Source: Volvariella volvacea V23 (lineage: Eukaryota > Basidiomycota > Agaricomycetes > Agaricales > Pluteaceae). From it: DNA of 64,000 nt. Location: NCBI GenBank assembly GCA_000349905.1, contig KB722740.1, forward strand, positions 1,048,624-1,112,623, written 5' to 3'. Under the pieces are notes generated by a model. It was not told the DNA's origin, searched no databases, and saw nothing but the letters and a program-made list of their open reading frames with translations. Below, piece after piece: positions 20,650-32,551 of this stretch. The stretch's first letter is position 1. Each line of letters starts with the position of its first letter. The translations under genes and the position numbers were made by a program.

Positions 20650-21975
20650 TGGACAAGGTAGAGCAACGATGTGTGCTTTTCTCGCTTATTATCTCGTCTG
20701 ACCTCATTTCATCGTTGGGGTACCCGCGCGAGACCTTCATGGTTAACGGAGTAATTCCGCGTTTGTGAACATCGGCGAAGAAGCAGAGAGGCCGCAGGGT
20801 GGTTTGGTGTTTGCGGCTGTTACGTATCCATTCCTCGGTCCGGAGAGTGGACCGAAGCGAGCATAACGTTACATTTTCTGCTTGTCCCGCGACTTGTCGT
20901 CTGTTGCGCTGTATGTTGTCTCCGTTTTCTCCTGCGTGAATCGAGGGTCAAGTGCTGTCATCTCATCCCGCATGCTGCTGGCATTCTCCTGGAGGTGATG
21001 CCGGGGTGAGAGCCCTAGATCCTCACATTCTGACGAAGGACGACCATTGATCAACCTCACCGCACAGGTGATGCATGATAGGCTCGCCTAGATTCAGTGA
21101 GTATGTTTCAACCTTTCAAGGAGACTTTGGAACTGATTCAAAACGTTATTTCTCGTGCTCGTGACATACCAAAGCCTCCAGTGGCCAGGAGCATTTCCAG
21201 CAGCATGCTGACAACAGCAGACTAGACTTCTCATGCACAGTCCATTGGCGACAATTTCACACCAGTATGGTGCAATGTCTACACCTTCCAAATGGCAGAA
21301 CTCCGGAGATACAACTTCACGTCAAAGCCAAAGGTGAAATGGGCCTTCAACGCAGGCTCACAGACAAAGAAGCCCGCCAGGCAGTCGTGGTCCAATAAAA
21401 GCTTGGGTGCTTCTCTTGGTATTAGGCATACTGGAATGCTTGGGTTACGGAAGACTTCACATTTTGCGAAGAAGTTGGGGTGGTGCGACTCGGACATCAG
21501 ATCACCTCATCATCGTCGACGATTTTCTAGCTGTTTCATCGGGAGCGGAGAGGAATCGTGTCTTTCACAGTGTTCTTCACTTCTACATAACGTTATATCG
21601 ACATGCGGGAGCTGCATACCACCGAATTGCAGGTAACTAATTCCCTAGACGGGGTCTTTCCCGGCGCGGGCAAGGACGGTGATGCGTACTTCACTGCCAT
21701 AGCAAGGGTTCATACGGGCCGAAAAATATTTTGAAAGAATGAACTCAACGTAAATGGCAACTTACCGTGCACCTCCCCGCTTTTCGACTATCCAGCCTAA
21801 CGTTATTGCTCTCTGGACCATGGGCGCCAATTCGAAGACTCGTTGAGCATATAAAACGACTTCGTGGGGTCTCTAATTTTCATCACACCCCGATTCGCCA
21901 TAACCCCCCTGCGAGGACAATTCGCTTTACTTTTTCGCTTATCTGCTTCATTACTCTGAACCCGAACACACAGTC
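20650..21975. other. Intergenic, divergent promoter region
   Basis: About 1.3 kb between the divergent transporter and cysteine-synthase-like gene. TATAAAA at 21851-21857 serves the latter. Two overlapping open frames around 21292-21640 have no recognisable similarity and no supporting splice structure. Confidence 0.4.
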
Positions 21976-23988
21976 ATGACTTCGAGCGAGACACTGAACG
22001 TCTTCTCTGGGGAGGATGCCATCAAGGACTTCTACAACCCAGACAAGAACCCGCCAGTCCCAGTATGTTTACTGAAGACTACTCGATATTTTACGTGTCT
22101 GACTCCCCCACTAGCTAGTCGAGTTGCCCGCTCGTCTAAACCCATTCCGAGAAGGTGGGTGATTTGTCACTGGACATTGTTCCGTCATGCTTACACCGGA
22201 GATGCTAGATGGCGTTCGAATTTACGCAAAATTAATGAGCAAATTGCCTGCAACAAACGTCAAATCCCTCCCAGGTATGTTGACACCTTGATTAAGGGAA
22301 TTCTGAACTAAATTCTGGAAATTAGCTTTGAATATGATACTCGGAGGGCAAGAAAGGGGCGCGATAACAGACGATACGCATACCATCGTCGAATACTCCT
22401 CAGGGAGCACCATCATTTCTCTCTGCCTCCTTGCCAACATTTTTGGCATTCCGAACGTGAAGGCCTACCTCTCCAATAAAACCTCCAAACCAAAATTGGA
22501 CCTCCTCCGCTTCTTTGTAAGTGCGTTTAGTTTAGGGCGGAACCCGGGTTAACCCCTTTTCTTGTAGGGACTAGAACTGTGAGCTACGGAGAACAGAGCA
22601 TATCTGCGAGGAGACTGACAGATTACTTCGTAGTACTCTCTTTGGTGGTCCATCACAGCCGGAATACTCTGATACCAATGGCGGAATATTTATGGCTCAC
22701 AAAGAGGGTGAAGAAGCTGGCGTTTACAACCCCAACCAATATACCAACTCCGAGGTACGTACTGCGTCTTCCAGCGCAAGTCAACTAATTAACATCTTTC
22801 CCTAGAATTACGAAGCACACATGCGCTGGACAGGTCCACAGATATACAAGCAGCTACCAGACATTTCAGTATTCGCTGCTTCAAACGGCACTGCCGGTAT
22901 GTCATCCATCATTGGGCGCGGTTCTCTCATCTCAGTCGTATTAGGTACCATGACTGGCACGGGATTATACTTGAAGGAAGCAGTGCCCACCATCACCAAT
23001 GTTGGGTAAGTCAGATCACCCCTTTAGTTCTTGTTCCCCAACTTACGTGCACGCTTAGTGTCGTAACCGCACACGGTGACAGAGTCCCCGGACCGCGAAC
23101 GCTGAACCTCTTGACTCCAGTCGAGTTCCCCTGGAGAGAAGTGATCGATCACTTTGAAGAAGTTGGCTCGTTCGCCTCCTTTGAAAAGAGCTTGGAACTC
23201 TGCCAGAATGGTCTGCTAGTCGGTCCAAGTTCTGGTCTCACTCTCGTTGGTCTCCTCAGTTTCTTGAAGAAGCAAAAGGAGGCTGGGAAATTGGACTTGC
23301 TGAGAAATTCCAAGGGCGAGATTCCTTGTATGTCTTTTACGTTCGCTCTGGGAGGATAACATGACTAAATTGCCGATAGGTGCTTTCATCTGCGCTGATC
23401 TGCCATTCCAGTACATTGGGGAGTACTACGCCAAGCTTGGGCCCACTTATTTCAAGGACATAGTCAACGAAGAACTGTTCGACACTGACTTGTGGCCGTA
23501 AGTGTCTCATTCCTCTGCCTTTAACCAGCCACTCACCTCATCGCAGTTATAACGTCGATTGGGAAATCACTCCAGAGAAGGCACACAAGATGCTCCACCC
23601 AACTACGACCTCTGGTATCCACGAGCGAAAGAGAGTCGTCATACTCGATCTGCGCAACGAGGACGACTACCAGGCCTCTCATTTCCCTGGCTCGCTAAAC
23701 ATCGACGTCAACGCTCGTAACCGGCCTAACCCGTACAAGGATACTGCGACACTCTCCCACCTCTGGAATTACTTTGAGAAACGCTTTTCGGAGGATGACC
23801 ATGAGTATGGTAAACCCCTTCACGGCAAGAAGGTCATCCTGTTGTCGTATAAGGGACACGTTGCTCGCCTGGCCATGAGCGTCTTAAGACATCGTGGCAT
23901 CGAGGCTCTGAATGTAGTCGGCGGCTCAGAGGCTTGGGAGAAGACGCCTTTCTGGATAGCTGATCGTCATTCCCAGCCTCACCTATAG
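21976..23988 (+). CDS. PLP-dependent cysteine-synthase-like protein fused to a degenerate rhodanese domain
   Basis: Eleven exons: 21976-22062, 22115-22154, 22209-22274, 22326-22516, 22568-22578, 22634-22754, 22806-22896, 22945-23005, 23059-23327, 23380-23497 and 23547-23988, giving 498 residues. Residues 1-340 are a fold-type II PLP domain of the CysK/CBS group: Lys61 in ATNVKSLPALNM is the likely PLP lysine, with EYSSGST, AASNGTAGTMTGTG and GPSSGLT as cofactor and phosphate loops. Residues 375-490 are rhodanese-like (RVVILDLRNEDDYQASHFPG), but the active-site loop reads LLSYKGHVAR with Ser452 where the catalytic Cys belongs, so sulfurtransferase activity is unlikely. Exon 5 is an 11-base micro-exon. 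It may take part in cysteine or sulfide metabolism; the true substrate is unknown. Confidence 0.87.
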
Positions 23989-24738
23989 GGCCATCGCCTT
24001 TCCAAACGTATATAGTTTCCATTTCGTCTTGGGAGCTTGTTATTTATGACTGTTTTTCTGAAAATACAATCGTGGCATCATCTGCTGCAGTATTGGGGTC
24101 TACAATGCTATTTTGCGTCGTCGTCAGATTTCAGAGCCTGCTCCATGCTACAAGCGTGAATCTGTTATTTCTTGTCATTTCTTTTATCTAGTTGTGGCAA
24201 TGATAATACCCAGTCAACAGTGACTATTCTGAGCCGTGGGTATCGTGCTCAAGGATGCTGAATGCAAACTCATTGCAGGCCTGCTGACCAATGTCGCGTG
24301 CGCATTTCATCACGAGCTGAGATCTTTCAGACATGGAAGGGACTGTGTCTGAATGAAGTTTGAGACTGGTTCGCGTTCCTTGCTGTCCCAAATCGGGCTA
24401 TCGATTGTTGAACAATTGCGGAAAAAGCGAACGAAGTTAAGCGCTGGCTACTAACTCAACTGCTCGGAAACGTTAAATACTTCAACGATGGAAATATTAT
24501 GAATATCATTTTGGAGGGCGTTAGCATCGATCTGAGGCTGTCAAGCGGGAGCGGCTTCAAAGGCACAGAATGAGGAAATGCGCTGAACTACCTTCGGCCT
24601 TCTAGCAATGGCAGGATTAAGTTGTATATTAAATCTATATATGGGTATAGGAATTATAAATGTCGAGGCTCGATGCTCTAGAACTCTACTACTCGTGACG
24701 TAAGACAGGTACTACCCCTCCTCATCACTCATCAATGC
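23989..24738. other. Intergenic, convergent 3' ends
   Basis: No gene or repeat recognised. Confidence 0.4.
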
Positions 24739-26156
24739 TCATCTATGGCTCTCGTCATGACTCGACAAAACGACAAACGGCGTGTCATTTGGAGCATAAC
24801 ACATGACATCTTGGTCGTCCTCCTTTGTGATGAAGGTGTCGGTGGAATACTTGAACTTGAGGAGGCGGAGGTGCGTGAAGCATTTGGCAACCTGGTCAAA
24901 GCATAGCTAGAAGGTAAAATATATATATATATATATATAATGAGCAGACAGTTCGAAAACGCAAATGTCTCCCAGAACACGCACTTTGACCTGAGCAGGT
25001 TGTAGATACCCTAGCGAAACATCGAGGTACGTCAAATTCGGCGCAACTCTCCCCAAGATCTCCAACCACCGCAGCATTATTTCCAGCGGGAACGTCAACA
25101 GAGTCGTCATAGGGAAAGTCAGGTACTCCATGTTCGGGAACGTCACTCCCAGTCTATCGATCGTATCCATCAACATGCTGGCAAACATGTTGTTTGGCGC
25201 AAAGGAGGTGCAGCTGAGGATCGTAAGTCGCTGCAGTTGTTTCAGAGAATCGATGTTTTCTTGGAGCAAGGTGACGATGACGAGTGGATGCCCGCGGAGA
25301 CATTTGAGGTTGGGGAGCATGCTAGGCTCCATGAACGAAGGGACGAGTCCCTCTGAGGGTGTCTCAGGGTAGTAAGACTCCAAGGAGAGCTCTTCGAGGG
25401 TCGGGTGGTTGAGGAGGAACTTGGTTTGCTCGTCGTCCGGCCCCCATGGAACGACGTTGCCGATGTGGAGGGAGCGTAAAGCGGGGAATGACATTCTGAG
25501 CAGCTGCGCGACACCATGGATTTCGTTGGCGGTGAGAGCGTTGGCAGGGAGGGAGATGGAGGTCAGGGTTTGATGGGAAGATTTGAACAGGCTTAAAAGA
25601 CCCTTTTCAGGTTTTACTAAAAAGGAGTGAGTTCAAAACGAACGCAAGGAAATTTTAAAACCTTACGGAAGTGATGGCACACGATAGACTCTAACCCAGG
25701 AAGTGACAGCTCAAAGGCATCACGAAGATCTACACCCAGCGTAGGTGACATAAAAACCCCAAACTCCTTCACTCTGCAGTGACTGGACAAGGTTTCTGAC
25801 AGCTCCACCTGCTCTTCTCGCTTCGTGAACGGGTTGTTCGTGAACTCCAGTTTTCGAAGTTGAACCATGTTTCGGAACGCGGGAATGGGGAGCCATGTCA
25901 CGTCAGGACTGAAACAGGAAGCCCAGCCGTTTGTTGTGAGATGGATTCCACGAACAGAGGCGGCGAGGCGGGTGTCGCGGGTGAGTAGAGCGCATGTGGA
26001 CGCGGTGCTGGCCTTGCCGCTCTGCAGGTGCACGTTTCGGTACAAAGTAGGGCGGAGGACGCAGTAGAGGGGAGAGGCGACTAGGCACAGCTGGCTCAAG
26101 TCCCGAGAGTCCAAAAAGGCTCCGACGTCTGCCCAGATATCGGTGGGGAGCGTCAT
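24739..26156 (-). CDS. F-box/LRR-like protein (intact family member)
   Basis: Three exons: 25667-26156, 24991-25616 and 24739-24906, giving 427 residues. It begins MTLPTDIWADVGAFLDSRDL, an F-box-like start, followed by irregular leucine-rich segments such as FPALRSLHIGN and LPNLKCLRGHPLVIVTL. The second intron holds a (TA)n tract of about 20 bases. This is the reference for the frameshifted copy at 14794 and for the fragments near 50.3 kb and 55.7 kb. A likely TATA (TTTATATAA, plus strand 26250-26258) lies upstream. Presumed SCF ubiquitin-ligase adaptor; target unknown. Confidence 0.78.
24907..24990. repeat. (TA)n microsatellite inside an intron
   Basis: Alternating TA of about 20 bases from 24919 within the second intron of the F-box gene. 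Slippage-prone; useful as a marker, no function implied. Confidence 0.8.
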
Positions 26157-26258
26157 TTTTTTAGAGTGGAGAGGAGGTTGAAGGTTGGAAAGTGATAAAA
26201 CCGAGCTATACCGAAAGCCAGGCACTGATTGGTATCCAAGCAGCCGGGCTTTTATATA

Positions 26259-26930
26259 ACCATGCGCAAAGACCTGAAAGTGGCATCGAGGCAATCCTCC
26301 ACCAGGGCAAGACGACATTGCCTCACCTGTGCACCCCATTGTTCTAAGGGACGCCGGATACTAACTAAAGAGCCGTGAACTTCGGACGTTCAGCTGCCTG
26401 ATGGTGCGAGGACACAGACGCCCTTCAGGCAGACAGTTGTCCTGTCTTGAACTGGATATTTTGCATTGAGAATCAGGATGAGTAGTTGGTGGCTGCGACT
26501 CTCCATTGCTCGGAGAATTACTCCCCCGTAGATGGCTTTTGCCGAGATCGGTAGAGTCCGCCGGACCGAAAGGCAATTGCGTACCGCCAAGGTGCTGCCA
26601 TCCAACTGTTGGGGTACTACAGAACCGCCCAAGTAGAGCCCCTACTTCGGTGCAATCACATTAAAAACCATCTGGACTCAGAGTTTTGGGGTGATGTCGC
26701 TCAGTCTCGCATCCTGCTTTTTTGAGTTGTGTACGGCCAAGTGTTAACCAAGTGGGGAACAGCGGTGTATTGTGAATCGTTAGAACCGGTGCGTAACATG
26801 AACCATGACCGCATTCAATGGGTGTAAAGTCCGTCAAGTACAGGGCAAGCACTCCAGCCGAGGTGCTCGGAACTAGTGTATGTACAGGATTGCACAGGAG
26901 TGGCTGTGATGAGAAGTACCGGTTGCGTAC
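26259..26930. other. Intergenic
   Basis: No gene recognised between the F-box promoter and MT8. Confidence 0.4.
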
Positions 26931-27141
26931 TTAGCACTTGCACTCCTCCGGTTTGCATCTGCATCTATCAGAAACGGGAGTAAGGCAACGATTCGAGCCA
27001 AAACAGCTAGGGACGCTCACCCGGATCCACATTCGCACTCGTAGCTACCACAGTGGGAGTCTACGATAATTTCAACGCTCTAGAACGGGGTTAGAAATGG
27101 TTGGCACCATGCACTTCCACAGAACCACCTACGGGGGTCAT
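26931..27141 (-). CDS. MT8: short metallothionein, 7 Cys
   Basis: Exons 27133-27141 (ATG ACC CCC), 27021-27079 and 26931-26964 encode 33 residues: MTPSVEIIVDSHCG start, seven Cys, end PEECKC. Spacing C-x4-C-x-C-x3-C-x-C-x4-C-x-C is the same as MT3, MT5 and MT9. Intron positions and phases (0 and 2) match the other short MTs. The most divergent short copy, acidic in its first half, and isolated 10 kb from MT7. A (T)TATATA box and an inverted CCAAT box are upstream, but I could not find the MT element. Confidence 0.85.
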
Positions 27142-27193
27142 GTTGGTGGTTGTGGGTTAAATAAAGATGTGAACTGCAATCGTGGCTAGCAAG

Positions 27194-27286
27194 TTTATAT
27201 ACCCACTGCCCAGTCACCTGCAACCACTAATTCACGACGCTTTTCCGATACTTGTCCGACTCTTGGAGCAAGTACGACGATTGGTT
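27194..27286 (-). promoter_or_regulatory. MT8 promoter: TATA and CCAAT
   Basis: On the minus strand TATATAAA at 27194-27201 and AACCAATC at 27279-27286, preceded by AAATA as at MT9. No GCCTCA element found in the 350 bases upstream. Confidence 0.45.
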
Positions 27287-27464
27287 ATTTGTCATTTACC
27301 TCTACTGAACTTCGGAACTCTGATTGATGAACGGCTAGCTGGAAGTTTGATCCTCCCAAGACGCAAAAAGGCTAAACGCCTTGTTATTTCCAAGAGGCTA
27401 TGGAACACAAATACAACAAGGTCGAGCAATGAGTACGCCAGATACAAACTGCACGATAGCAAAC

Positions 27465-29703
27465 CTATTGATTAAAGTAATCCAAACTAGCAGTATTTTG
27501 TATGGCCGCCTCAGCGGCCTTTGAACGAGGCTTGAGAACGCATTCAAACGGCTCAGGTTGCCTATAGTCTCCGATCAATGGAAGAGCATCAACACAAGGA
27601 AGCGGATAAACAGCACTGACACGATGATCGTTGACGTGTGTTCTACTCTTGGCTCAATCACGTTTCCTTGCTCGTCAACCGGCTTGGATATGTCGAATAG
27701 GGTGACTAGGGAGACCACTGCCATCCATACGGCATCCATGGCGAAGTATCTGCCCGGACAAATCCTATCGGTGATCTTCGTGTCACTAATCTGGAGATAG
27801 GTTGTGATCGACGCTCGCACCTCCTTCCAAAACCAAACGCAAAGTCCTCCGGATCCCTCACGTCCGGGTTCAGCTTTCCGTCCTTCATAAACCGTTCTGG
27901 GATGAACGCGTCCGGGTCCGGGTATGTTTCCTCGTGGTGCAACATCGCCCTACATACACTACGTCAGACCGCCTCGCCTATTTTTAGACGACCTACACGT
28001 CCACATACCAGATATTGGGGATCACTATCGTATTAGCGGGAATCCTGTATCCGCGGTATTCGTCTTCGACCTCGATATAGTGCGGGATCCCTGCAACGTG
28101 CGTTCAATTTGTGGCATTTGCCTATCTATCTATCGCGACGATTCCCCGAGGAGCTACGCACCGATTGGGGCGACTTCTCGCCATCTCAGGAGTTCTTTTA
28201 CCACGGCTGTACAGTATGGAAGGGACTTGCGGTCTTCGAAGGATGGAAGGCTGCCGGGCTTGATGATCGTGTCCGCTTCTGCTTGTGCCTTTTTCAAGAC
28301 TTCTGGGTGGCAGGTGAGAGCGAGGATCGCGTTGAGAATGGTCGAAACAGTCTTGAGAGGTGATGTTAATCGCAAGAGAGATGAATTGGGGAAAGCAGAC
28401 TAACAGTATCCGTGGCAGCTAATACGGGCGAGCGGGGCCTATGAGCTGTCTCGCAACCCGAAAACAATTGGACTTACCAAAATACATCGTCCCCGTGGAT
28501 TCCTTCACGATCCGTTCCTGGGCCGCGACGTCACCAGACTCGTCGATCTGCTGCAACCCATTCAACGCAAGCGATCTTATCACCTTTCCCTCGCTCTAAT
28601 CGTACCCCACATCAGCCAATAAACCCTACACACTTGACGATCAACACGAACCAAGTTCTTTTCAACTTGGATCCAGGGGAGCTCGAGCATGTTCAACGCC
28701 AGCTGCCTCCACTCGCGCGCGAGGCGCTTAAACTCCGCGCCGGGCATCCACTCCGGGACGTACTTTAGTACTGGAAAGGCGTCGACGAGGAACCTCCCTG
28801 GCACAGCAGCGATGGAGAACGAGTGGACCGCCTTTTCGCCGTTGTCCAGGAAGGGATCGTCCGTTGGGAGCACCTCGATGCCGTACGTGATGGAGAGGAT
28901 CGTTTCGCCTGCGAGGCTGCCGGTGCACGTTGGCTCGCTTAGACGGGGACGATGAAGTCTAGACTTGGACTTACTGCCGTACGTGGTGCATGAAGTTTTG
29001 GGGCGAGGTAAGGAGGTTTCGCAACATGGTGTGGGTCGCCTTGAGGACGTGTGGGTGGAACTGGGAGACGGCGGCGGGGTGGAAGGATTGGTGCATTAGC
29101 TTCCTGCGTTCTTTCCTGATCTGAAGTTGGGTTCATGTGTCTTGCGTGCTATGCAGGATCTTACCAGCTGTTTCCTTTCATGCGTGACAGAGTCAGCGTT
29201 GCGACAGTGGATGTTTAAATGACACGCACCGTATCCCATGAAGCCGAACAAAAAGTCCCATCCCATTAGGTCCAACAACATCGGTTGTGGTGAGCTAAAC
29301 ACAGCTAAGTTGCAGTTCCTGAGAACACTTGGACATTTCCCTACCGACTAGAGTAAATGGCCGACCTCCGTTCGAGCAGCTCAGCTGTAACTGCGGCATT
29401 ATCCAGTATGAGCAGTCTTGTTCCGGAGACATCGAGGAATAAAATGTCCGTATCTGCTCGAGTGCTTGTGATAAGACAATGGTCGAGAGTTGATAAGGGC
29501 TTACTATGATCCTCTGACCACTTGTGATATGCCTTCCATTCGAAGCTCTTCGGAAGATCCAACAGATTTCCGATGACCGGAAGCCTTTTGGGCCCAGGGG
29601 GAAGAGGAAGGTGCCGATAAGGAGATCTACGATTGTAATGAGAAATGTAGACAAGGATGAAGACTGCCGTAAGGACGACTGCAGCGTCTAATGAGGTGAA
29701 CAT
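27465..29703 (-). CDS. Cytochrome P450 monooxygenase
   Basis: Membrane-anchored heme monooxygenase of the ER. Thirteen exons with consistent phases: 29505-29703, 29345-29453, 29230-29294, 29165-29174, 28975-29115, 28652-28916, 28478-28595, 28405-28418, 28162-28351, 28009-28090, 27821-27949, 27636-27764 and 27465-27561, giving 515 residues. Signatures: N-terminal helix at about residues 4-22, hinge LPLPPGPKRLPVIGN, helix C region YGNSWKERRK, I-helix AATDTT near residue 305, ExxR in KELLRW, PERF, and the heme loop FGFGRRICPGR with the Cys ligand near residue 443. Exons of 10 and 14 bases encode part of helix C and of the I-helix motif. Family of the expanded multi-exon Agaricomycete type; substrate unknown. 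Confidence 0.9.
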
Positions 29704-30764
29704 TGCACAAGCCCCTCTGAGGCTGGAGGCAGAGAGCAGCAGGCATTGGCGATACTCCAGTCCGTGGCTGATATACTCACTCGGTTCAGCTTTGACAGTT
29801 GCTACTCCCGTTGTGTAAGGTCGGGGAGGTTGTGCATCAGATGACACCGTAGTGACGCCACACCATTGCCCGATATGCCTATTACTTAACTGCTCGTAAT
29901 CCAGGTGCGAGGGTGCGAGTGAAAAGTTGCGAATGGACTCTACAGCAAATGCAACAGCACTATGACATGGCCAGCTGCGACGGTTACGGTTACCGGTTGG
30001 CGGGATAGCCGCTCCGACGACAGTCTAGTCTTCAAAAGACCGAAATAGGGGCTATACATTCACTCATCTCCACAATAGACGACGAGGAGTTCCGCATCCG
30101 CGCATGCAGCACGCGTAGCCCCAGGAACTGGTGGCCTGAAACGCAGTGCTAGCACTCAAGTCAATACTGCCCGGGTCAAAGTGAGAGCAGGTGGAGAGAC
30201 GGTGGAAAAGTCAGAGGGTGAACACGTGGTTGTGTTTGGTTATGGTTCGGTGGGAGGCGTTCTGATACCTTCCTCCATCAAGCTCAACTCCGTCAATACC
30301 GCATGCACAATCTCGCTTCCCCACATCACATCTCCTGCACGCTTTTAATTTAGGTCTCCAGCATCCCAATTGGGCACCCAGCTGGTGCCCTTTGACAAGT
30401 TTTGTCTACGACGCCTCGGGATGCCCAACGTCTTTCCGAGTGGTGTCTGCTCACCCGCTAGTCGCTAACCTGCCTGACGGTTCATCTTTATACCCACCCC
30501 AAATGGACGAGGAGTGTGTATTGGAAAATCTTTGATAATTATAGCAACCCCGCATCAACCTTATCGCATAGCACGACCGGATCTGGCCTCCCCACTTCAA
30601 TTTACGAACCCCACTGGGGTTGACGGGAACGCCATGGCCTGATGGCCTGGTATATATTGCGTCGTACTCGAAGAAGCAGCTTGAGTAGGCTTCCCCGGAG
30701 TCACCTCTTCTCCCCTCCACTCATACCTCTGGCCTGAGCTCCACACCCCCACGGTCAATCTACG
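29704..30764. other. Divergent intergenic region P450/symporter
   Basis: About 1.06 kb. TATATATT near 30651 is a candidate TATA for the symporter. No coding region supported. Confidence 0.4.
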
Positions 30765-32551
30765 ATGTCTTCTTCCGACAAAGAGAAGCAGGAGATAGAG
30801 AGGTTCGAACACACCACACTCGATACCGGTTCTGGCAAGTCAGAATATGGAGAACATGGCCTCCCGCCTCCCCCAACTCTGACTGAGGAGCAAGAGAAGA
30901 AGCTATGGCGCAAGATCGATGCACGACTGATGCCCATTCTCACAGTCATGTACCTCTTGTCGTTTTTGGACCGAGGTAAGCACATCAGTGGGGTGTCCGT
31001 GCTTCTATTAATATTCGTTATCGATTTCAGGCAACATCGGTAAAGCAACTTCTTTGTCCGTCTCCGTCTCAGACGTGCTGAGGTGGTTGCATCGTAGGAA
31101 ATGCTCGACTACAAGGTCTCGAGGCCGAGCTCGGTCTCACTCCTACTCAGTACAACATCGCACTTGTGAGTAATGCTACTGTGTATTCGTTGCCCATTCT
31201 GATCACCTTCATAGACTATGTTCTTCATCGTGAGTATTACCGCTAATTGCGTGCGACAGCGCCTTACACGCCATCTCGCATAGCCGTACTGTATTTTTGA
31301 ATGTCCGGCAAAGTGAGTGCACACGTTCGTTCCCCCGGACAAATCAACTAACCCCACATTACGCTAGTCTTGTCCTGAAGCGCTTCCGTCCTTCAAGGTA
31401 CGGTGTCCCAACTTCTCGCTCCACACCACACACTGACGACTTTTCTTTCCAGATGGCTACCCGGAATAACTGTGAGCCATTGCTTAGTGATACCTTCTCA
31501 ACTTCGTTCACTTACAGAGTGACCCTGATAGGTCGCGTGGGGTATTGTAATGTCAGTATCANNNNNNNNNNNNNNNNNNNNNNNNNNNNNNNNNNNNNNN
31601 NNNNNNNNNNNNNNNNNNNNNNNNNNNNNNNNNNNNNNNNNNNNNNNNNNNNNNNNNNNNNTGCAACCCCGATTACGTGGTCTAACTGTTTGATAGTCTA
31701 TGGTATTACACTCTTCTTGCCGTAAGTTCATCTGTTGACGTACTCCTTCGCTCCATTCGCTCACCATCGCCTCTTAGGACTATCATCCGAAGCTTCGGGT
31801 ACTCCACGGCTATCAGCCAACTCCTCACAGTTCCTCCCTATGTCGTCGCCAGTACGTCGTCGTTCAAATCTCTAGTGCTCGAGACCAACTGATTCATCCT
31901 CCGAACAGCCATCATCCTATACATCTTTGCTTACTTCTCAGACAAGCTGAAGATGCGATCCCCATTCGTCTACGGCGGTCTCCTCCTCTGTCTCATCGGG
32001 TTCTCCATCAACATCTCCAACGTCCCCAACGGCGTCAAGTACTTTGGCACCTTCTTCTGCGTCGCCGGAAGCTATGCTGGCTTCCCGGGTGTCGTTGCTT
32101 GGTGCGTGTCCCTGATTCCGCACGTTGTGCGTTGCGCAGACTCATGGATTTCTCATTATGTTAGGCTCGGCAACAACGTCTCTGGGCAATACAAGCGAGG
32201 CGTGGCTATGGCTCTACATATTGGTATCGGTAACTTTAGCGGTGCGATCGCCGCCAACATCTACCGCTCCCGCGATAGCCCTCGATTCATCCTCGGCCGT
32301 ACGTATTCCCCCTTCATTTATCTATCCGAAACACAGGTGTGCTCACACGCGAATACGATACAGACGGACTCGAGCTCATGTTCGTCGGCATCGGTCTCAT
32401 CACCGTCCCGATCGTCGTGTTGTCTTACAAGAGAATCAACAGCAAGCGCGACAAGATACTACAAGAAGACCCAGACCTCCTCAACAAGCTTACGGTCAAG
32501 GAGATCAGAGACTTGGGCGACAGGTCTCCCGATTTCCGGTATACCCTATGA
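30765..32551 (+). CDS. MFS anion:cation symporter (allantoate/nicotinate permease type), broken by gap 2
   Basis: Proton-coupled uptake of an organic anion or vitamin at the plasma membrane. Exons before the gap: 30765-30975, 31031-31039, 31098-31165, 31215-31229, 31284-31312, 31368-31397, 31453-31471 and 31532 into the gap. After it: 31697-31721, 31778-31851, 31909-32101, 32165-32298 and 32337-32551. The start reads WRKIDARLMPILTVMYLLSFLDRGNIGNAR and PYCIFECPANLVLKRFRPSRW, hallmarks of the ACS family (TNA1/DAL5-like). The C-terminal half has five or six helices. By comparison with ordinary family members, well over 150 residues (helices about 3-7) are missing, so the real gap must be longer than 100 bases. 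Two exons are only 9 and 15 bases. Confidence 0.85.
31562..31661. other. Assembly gap 2 (100 N)
   Basis: Placeholder gap inside the symporter gene; the missing coding sequence alone would exceed it several-fold. Confidence 0.97.

Noticed and set aside
21292..21640. Two overlapping plus-strand frames as a gene
   Set aside because: No recognisable domain, no splice partner; lies in a divergent promoter region.
27182..27475. 97-codon frame on the plus strand
   Set aside because: Covers the MT8 promoter (TATA and CCAAT) and the end of the P450 gene.
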